Below are positions 62,228-64,000 of a DNA stretch of 64,000 nucleotides, one piece after another. The position numbers and the translations under genes are program-made. The stretch lies in the NCBI GenBank assembly GCA_964515905.1, contig CAZEWK010000033.1, positions 8,090 to 72,089 of the forward strand, in the 5' to 3' direction. Numbering within the stretch: the first letter of the stretch is position 1; each line of letters opens with the position of its first letter. The notes under the pieces were generated by a model. It made no database searches, was not told the origin of the DNA, and saw only the letters and a program-made list of their open reading frames with translations. Origin of the DNA: GCA-2712985 sp964515905 (GTDB lineage Bacteria; Pseudomonadota; Alphaproteobacteria; UBA7887).

Positions 62228-64000
62228 CCTTCGTTTCCGACGTCTACTCGACCGTAATGTAGTATTCATACCTGGGGCAGGAAGTGTCGAGAGACTAAAC
62301 GTTAGTTGCCCTGTTGTCATATTTACTTCGTCCAATCGAACACTAATAGTTTGGCTCAAGCCATAGGATTTCTGGGTACTTCGCAAAAAGATTATTTGTT
62401 TATCGGCATTGTATGATACCCGTTCTCCCAATTGGCTCGAAATGACGCGCATGGGAATTAATCCTTCGGCTCCAATATTGGTGAGTGAAACAAATAAACC
62501 AAAACGAGTCACTCCGTTTACTTTGGCGTCAAATATGGCTCCTTTTTTGTCACACATGTAGATTGCCATATAACGATCTAGGGCTTCTCGTTCCGCCAGA
62601 GTTGCCCTCCTTTCGTTTTTTGATACCTGGTCACTAATTTGAGGAAATTTATCAACTTCGTCAGTGGCTAGGCCATCTTGGCCTAGGTTGAGATGCTTTA
62701 TAAGACTTCGGTGTACCAAGAGATCGGAATACCGTCGGATGGGAGAAGTAAAGTGACTATATCTCTGTAAATTGAGCCCGAAATGGCCAATATTTTCTTG
62801 GCTGTATTCAGCTTGAGATTGTGTTCGAAGAATAACGGTAGCTATGGCATGTTCATGATCGGTGCCTTTTGACTTGTCCAGAATTTGTTGAAAATTTTGT
62901 GGGGTCATGCGCCGACTTTTAGAGAGTTTATATCCCAGTGCTTTTAAATAACTTCGCAACGTTTCCAGTTTAGAAAGGGGAGGTTGGTCGTGTACCCGAT
63001 ATATACATGGGGCGTTTAATTCTGTAAGTGCCTGAGCCGCTGCAACGTTAGCTGCAATCATAAATTCTTCTATCAACCTATGGCTATCAAAACGAGGTCT
63101 ATTTTTAATAGATTCAATATGGTTTTTATCATTGAAGATGACTTTTTGCTCGGGAAGATCAAAGTCCAAAGTATTTCTTTTTAATCTTTCCTTTTTTAAG
63201 GATTCAAAGGCGCCATATAGATGCTTTATCTGGCCCATGAGTGGAGTGGTTACTTTATCGGGGTGCCCTTCGTAAGCTTTTTGAACAGATGTATATGTAA
63301 GCCTTGCTGCTGACCGCATGAACGCGCGTTCAAAGTGATAACGTAAAGTAATACCATTTTTATCGATCCATATATGCACAGCTATGCATGCGCGAATTTC
63401 GCCAGGATTAAGGGAGCACCAGCCATTAGATAGTGATTTAGGTAACATTGGGACTACCATGTTTGGCAAGTAAACAGAGTTACCCCTTTGGTACGCCTCA
63501 ACATCCAAAGCGTCTCCGGTTTTTACGTAAGCTGCTACATCAGCGATCGCTACAATTAGGTGCCAACCGTTTGTATTATTGGGATCCAAGTCCTCAGCGG
63601 CCCAGATTGCGTCGTCAAAGTCGCGAGCATCTTCGTCATCAATTGTTACCAGTGGTATTGGTTGTAAATCGACACGCCCCTTTAGGGTGGGCCTTCCAGC
63701 CTTATTTGCTAAGTTGAGCGTTTCTTCCGAAAACTTAGATGGAATTTGAAACTGTGCGCATACCATTCGTTCAATTACGCCGGGAGAGTCAATTTTACCT
63801 AGTTTTTGTTTTAGAACACCAACTAGTGGGCCATATGTTTTTTCGGTATCTAAAGTGACGGCCACAACGTCACCAGTTTCAACGCTTTCAGCGTTTTCTT
63901 TATTTAAAAGAATTTGTTTAGGTGCTTGTCGACTAATAGCCTGAACTCTGGTGCCTGAACTAGTTTTTTCCACAACACCTATAATTTGGTCGGGCACTTT
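62225..64000 (-). CDS. rnr: Ribonuclease R, C-terminal part (5' end beyond window)
   Basis: The last 591 codons of a 3'-5' exoribonuclease of the RNB family that degrades structured RNA. The RNB catalytic Asp cluster DDEDARDFDDAIWA, the AYVKTGDALDVEAYQRGNSVYLPNMVVPMLP segment, SPIRRYSDLLVHR and a C-terminal S1 domain (DAKVNGVTRFGLFVSL) are present. The basic tail RSSRRRKRR is typical. The N-terminal helix-turn-helix and first cold-shock domain lie outside; the frame is open to the window edge. The stop at 62225 overlaps a palindrome before the MFS gene. Confidence 0.93.
   Translation of the reverse strand, partial: KVPDQIIGVVEKTSSGTRVQAISRQAPKQILLNKENAESVETGDVVAVTLDTEKTYGPLVGVLKQKLGKIDSPGVIERMVCAQFQIPSKFSEETLNLANKAGRPTLKGRVDLQPIPLVTIDDEDARDFDDAIWAAEDLDPNNTNGWHLIVAIADVAAYVKTGDALDVEAYQRGNSVYLPNMVVPMLPKSLSNGWCSLNPGEIRACIAVHIWIDKNGITLRYHFERAFMRSAARLTYTSVQKAYEGHPDKVTTPLMGQIKHLYGAFESLKKERLKRNTLDFDLPEQKVIFNDKNHIESIKNRPRFDSHRLIEEFMIAANVAAAQALTELNAPCIYRVHDQPPLSKLETLRSYLKALGYKLSKSRRMTPQNFQQILDKSKGTDHEHAIATVILRTQSQAEYSQENIGHFGLNLQRYSHFTSPIRRYSDLLVHRSLIKHLNLGQDGLATDEVDKFPQISDQVSKNERRATLAEREALDRYMAIYMCDKKGAIFDAKVNGVTRFGLFVSLTNIGAEGLIPMRVISSQLGERVSYNADKQIIFLRSTQKSYGLSQTISVRLDEVNMTTGQLTFSLSTLPAPGMNTTLRSSRRRKRR

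Noticed and set aside
1..64000. CRISPR arrays, insertion sequences, prophage or integrase genes
   Set aside because: No regularly spaced direct repeats, transposase, integrase or terminal inverted repeats were seen in any part of the window.

Overview
The window looks like chromosomal DNA from a moderately AT-rich, probably marine, free-living alphaproteobacterium, possibly Rhodospirillales-like. The lineage call rests on several small alphaproteobacterial families recognised by sequence: TrcR/DUF1013, DUF1192, DUF3572, EipB/DUF1849, the COQ9 'rpsU-divergent' protein near rpsU, and a three-subunit pnt transhydrogenase. PBP1A beside prfB and rpmG near rnr fit the same picture. No prophage, insertion sequence, CRISPR array, rRNA or tRNA gene was seen.

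Layout. 1-15.5 kb mixes catabolic genes (three PhyH dioxygenases, three acyl-CoA-ligase-like proteins, hydroxypyruvate isomerase, an M20 amidohydrolase, a VOC protein and an EamA exporter) with PBP1A and prfB. prfB carries the textbook +1 programmed frameshift. 15.5-19.1 kb is the nrdAB ribonucleotide reductase operon. Its leader has two NrdR-box-like sites 32 bp apart followed by a perfect DnaA box in an inverted pair, and a strong terminator ends the operon. 19.1-23.9 kb has a membrane protein of unknown function, proline iminopeptidase, ribosomal protein L31 and a tightly overlapping metY/hydrolase/thioesterase operon. 24-28.6 kb is the most unusual segment: a GAF-containing HD phosphohydrolase, a catalytically degenerate HD paralogue beside it, and a divergent metallo-beta-lactamase-fold gene preceded by a small membrane ORF with an in-frame TGA.

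28.8-40.3 kb is mostly housekeeping: TrcR regulator, hldE, ubiX, purEK, COQ9 family, peptide deformylase, S21, an amidase and pntAA-AB-B. 40.3-49.4 kb has a MATE exporter, PhzF and hydratase proteins, a tiny proline-rich protein, glutathione-dependent formaldehyde dehydrogenase, a RidA/aminotransferase/GNAT operon and msrA. 49.4-54.6 kb is a same-strand acyl-CoA catabolism cluster: BadI/MenB-like crotonase, an acyl-CoA ligase broken by one nonsense codon and a 45-bp insertion, a second crotonase and a quinone oxidoreductase, followed by eipB. 54.6-64 kb carries dinB (with an N-terminal zinc-ribbon-like segment) overlapping a ROK kinase, a HAD protein, DUF3572, an NHL propeller, a ThDP enzyme, rpmG, an MFS exporter and the 3' part of rnr, which runs off the window.

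The recurring theme is activation and oxidation of organic acids: ligases, crotonases, PhyH oxygenases and quinone oxidoreductases lie among conserved core genes. The observations most worth follow-up are the HD/pseudo-HD/MBL locus, the nrd leader architecture, the interrupted ligase, the TGA-interrupted small ORF, and the palindrome plus mini-ORF before the MFS gene.
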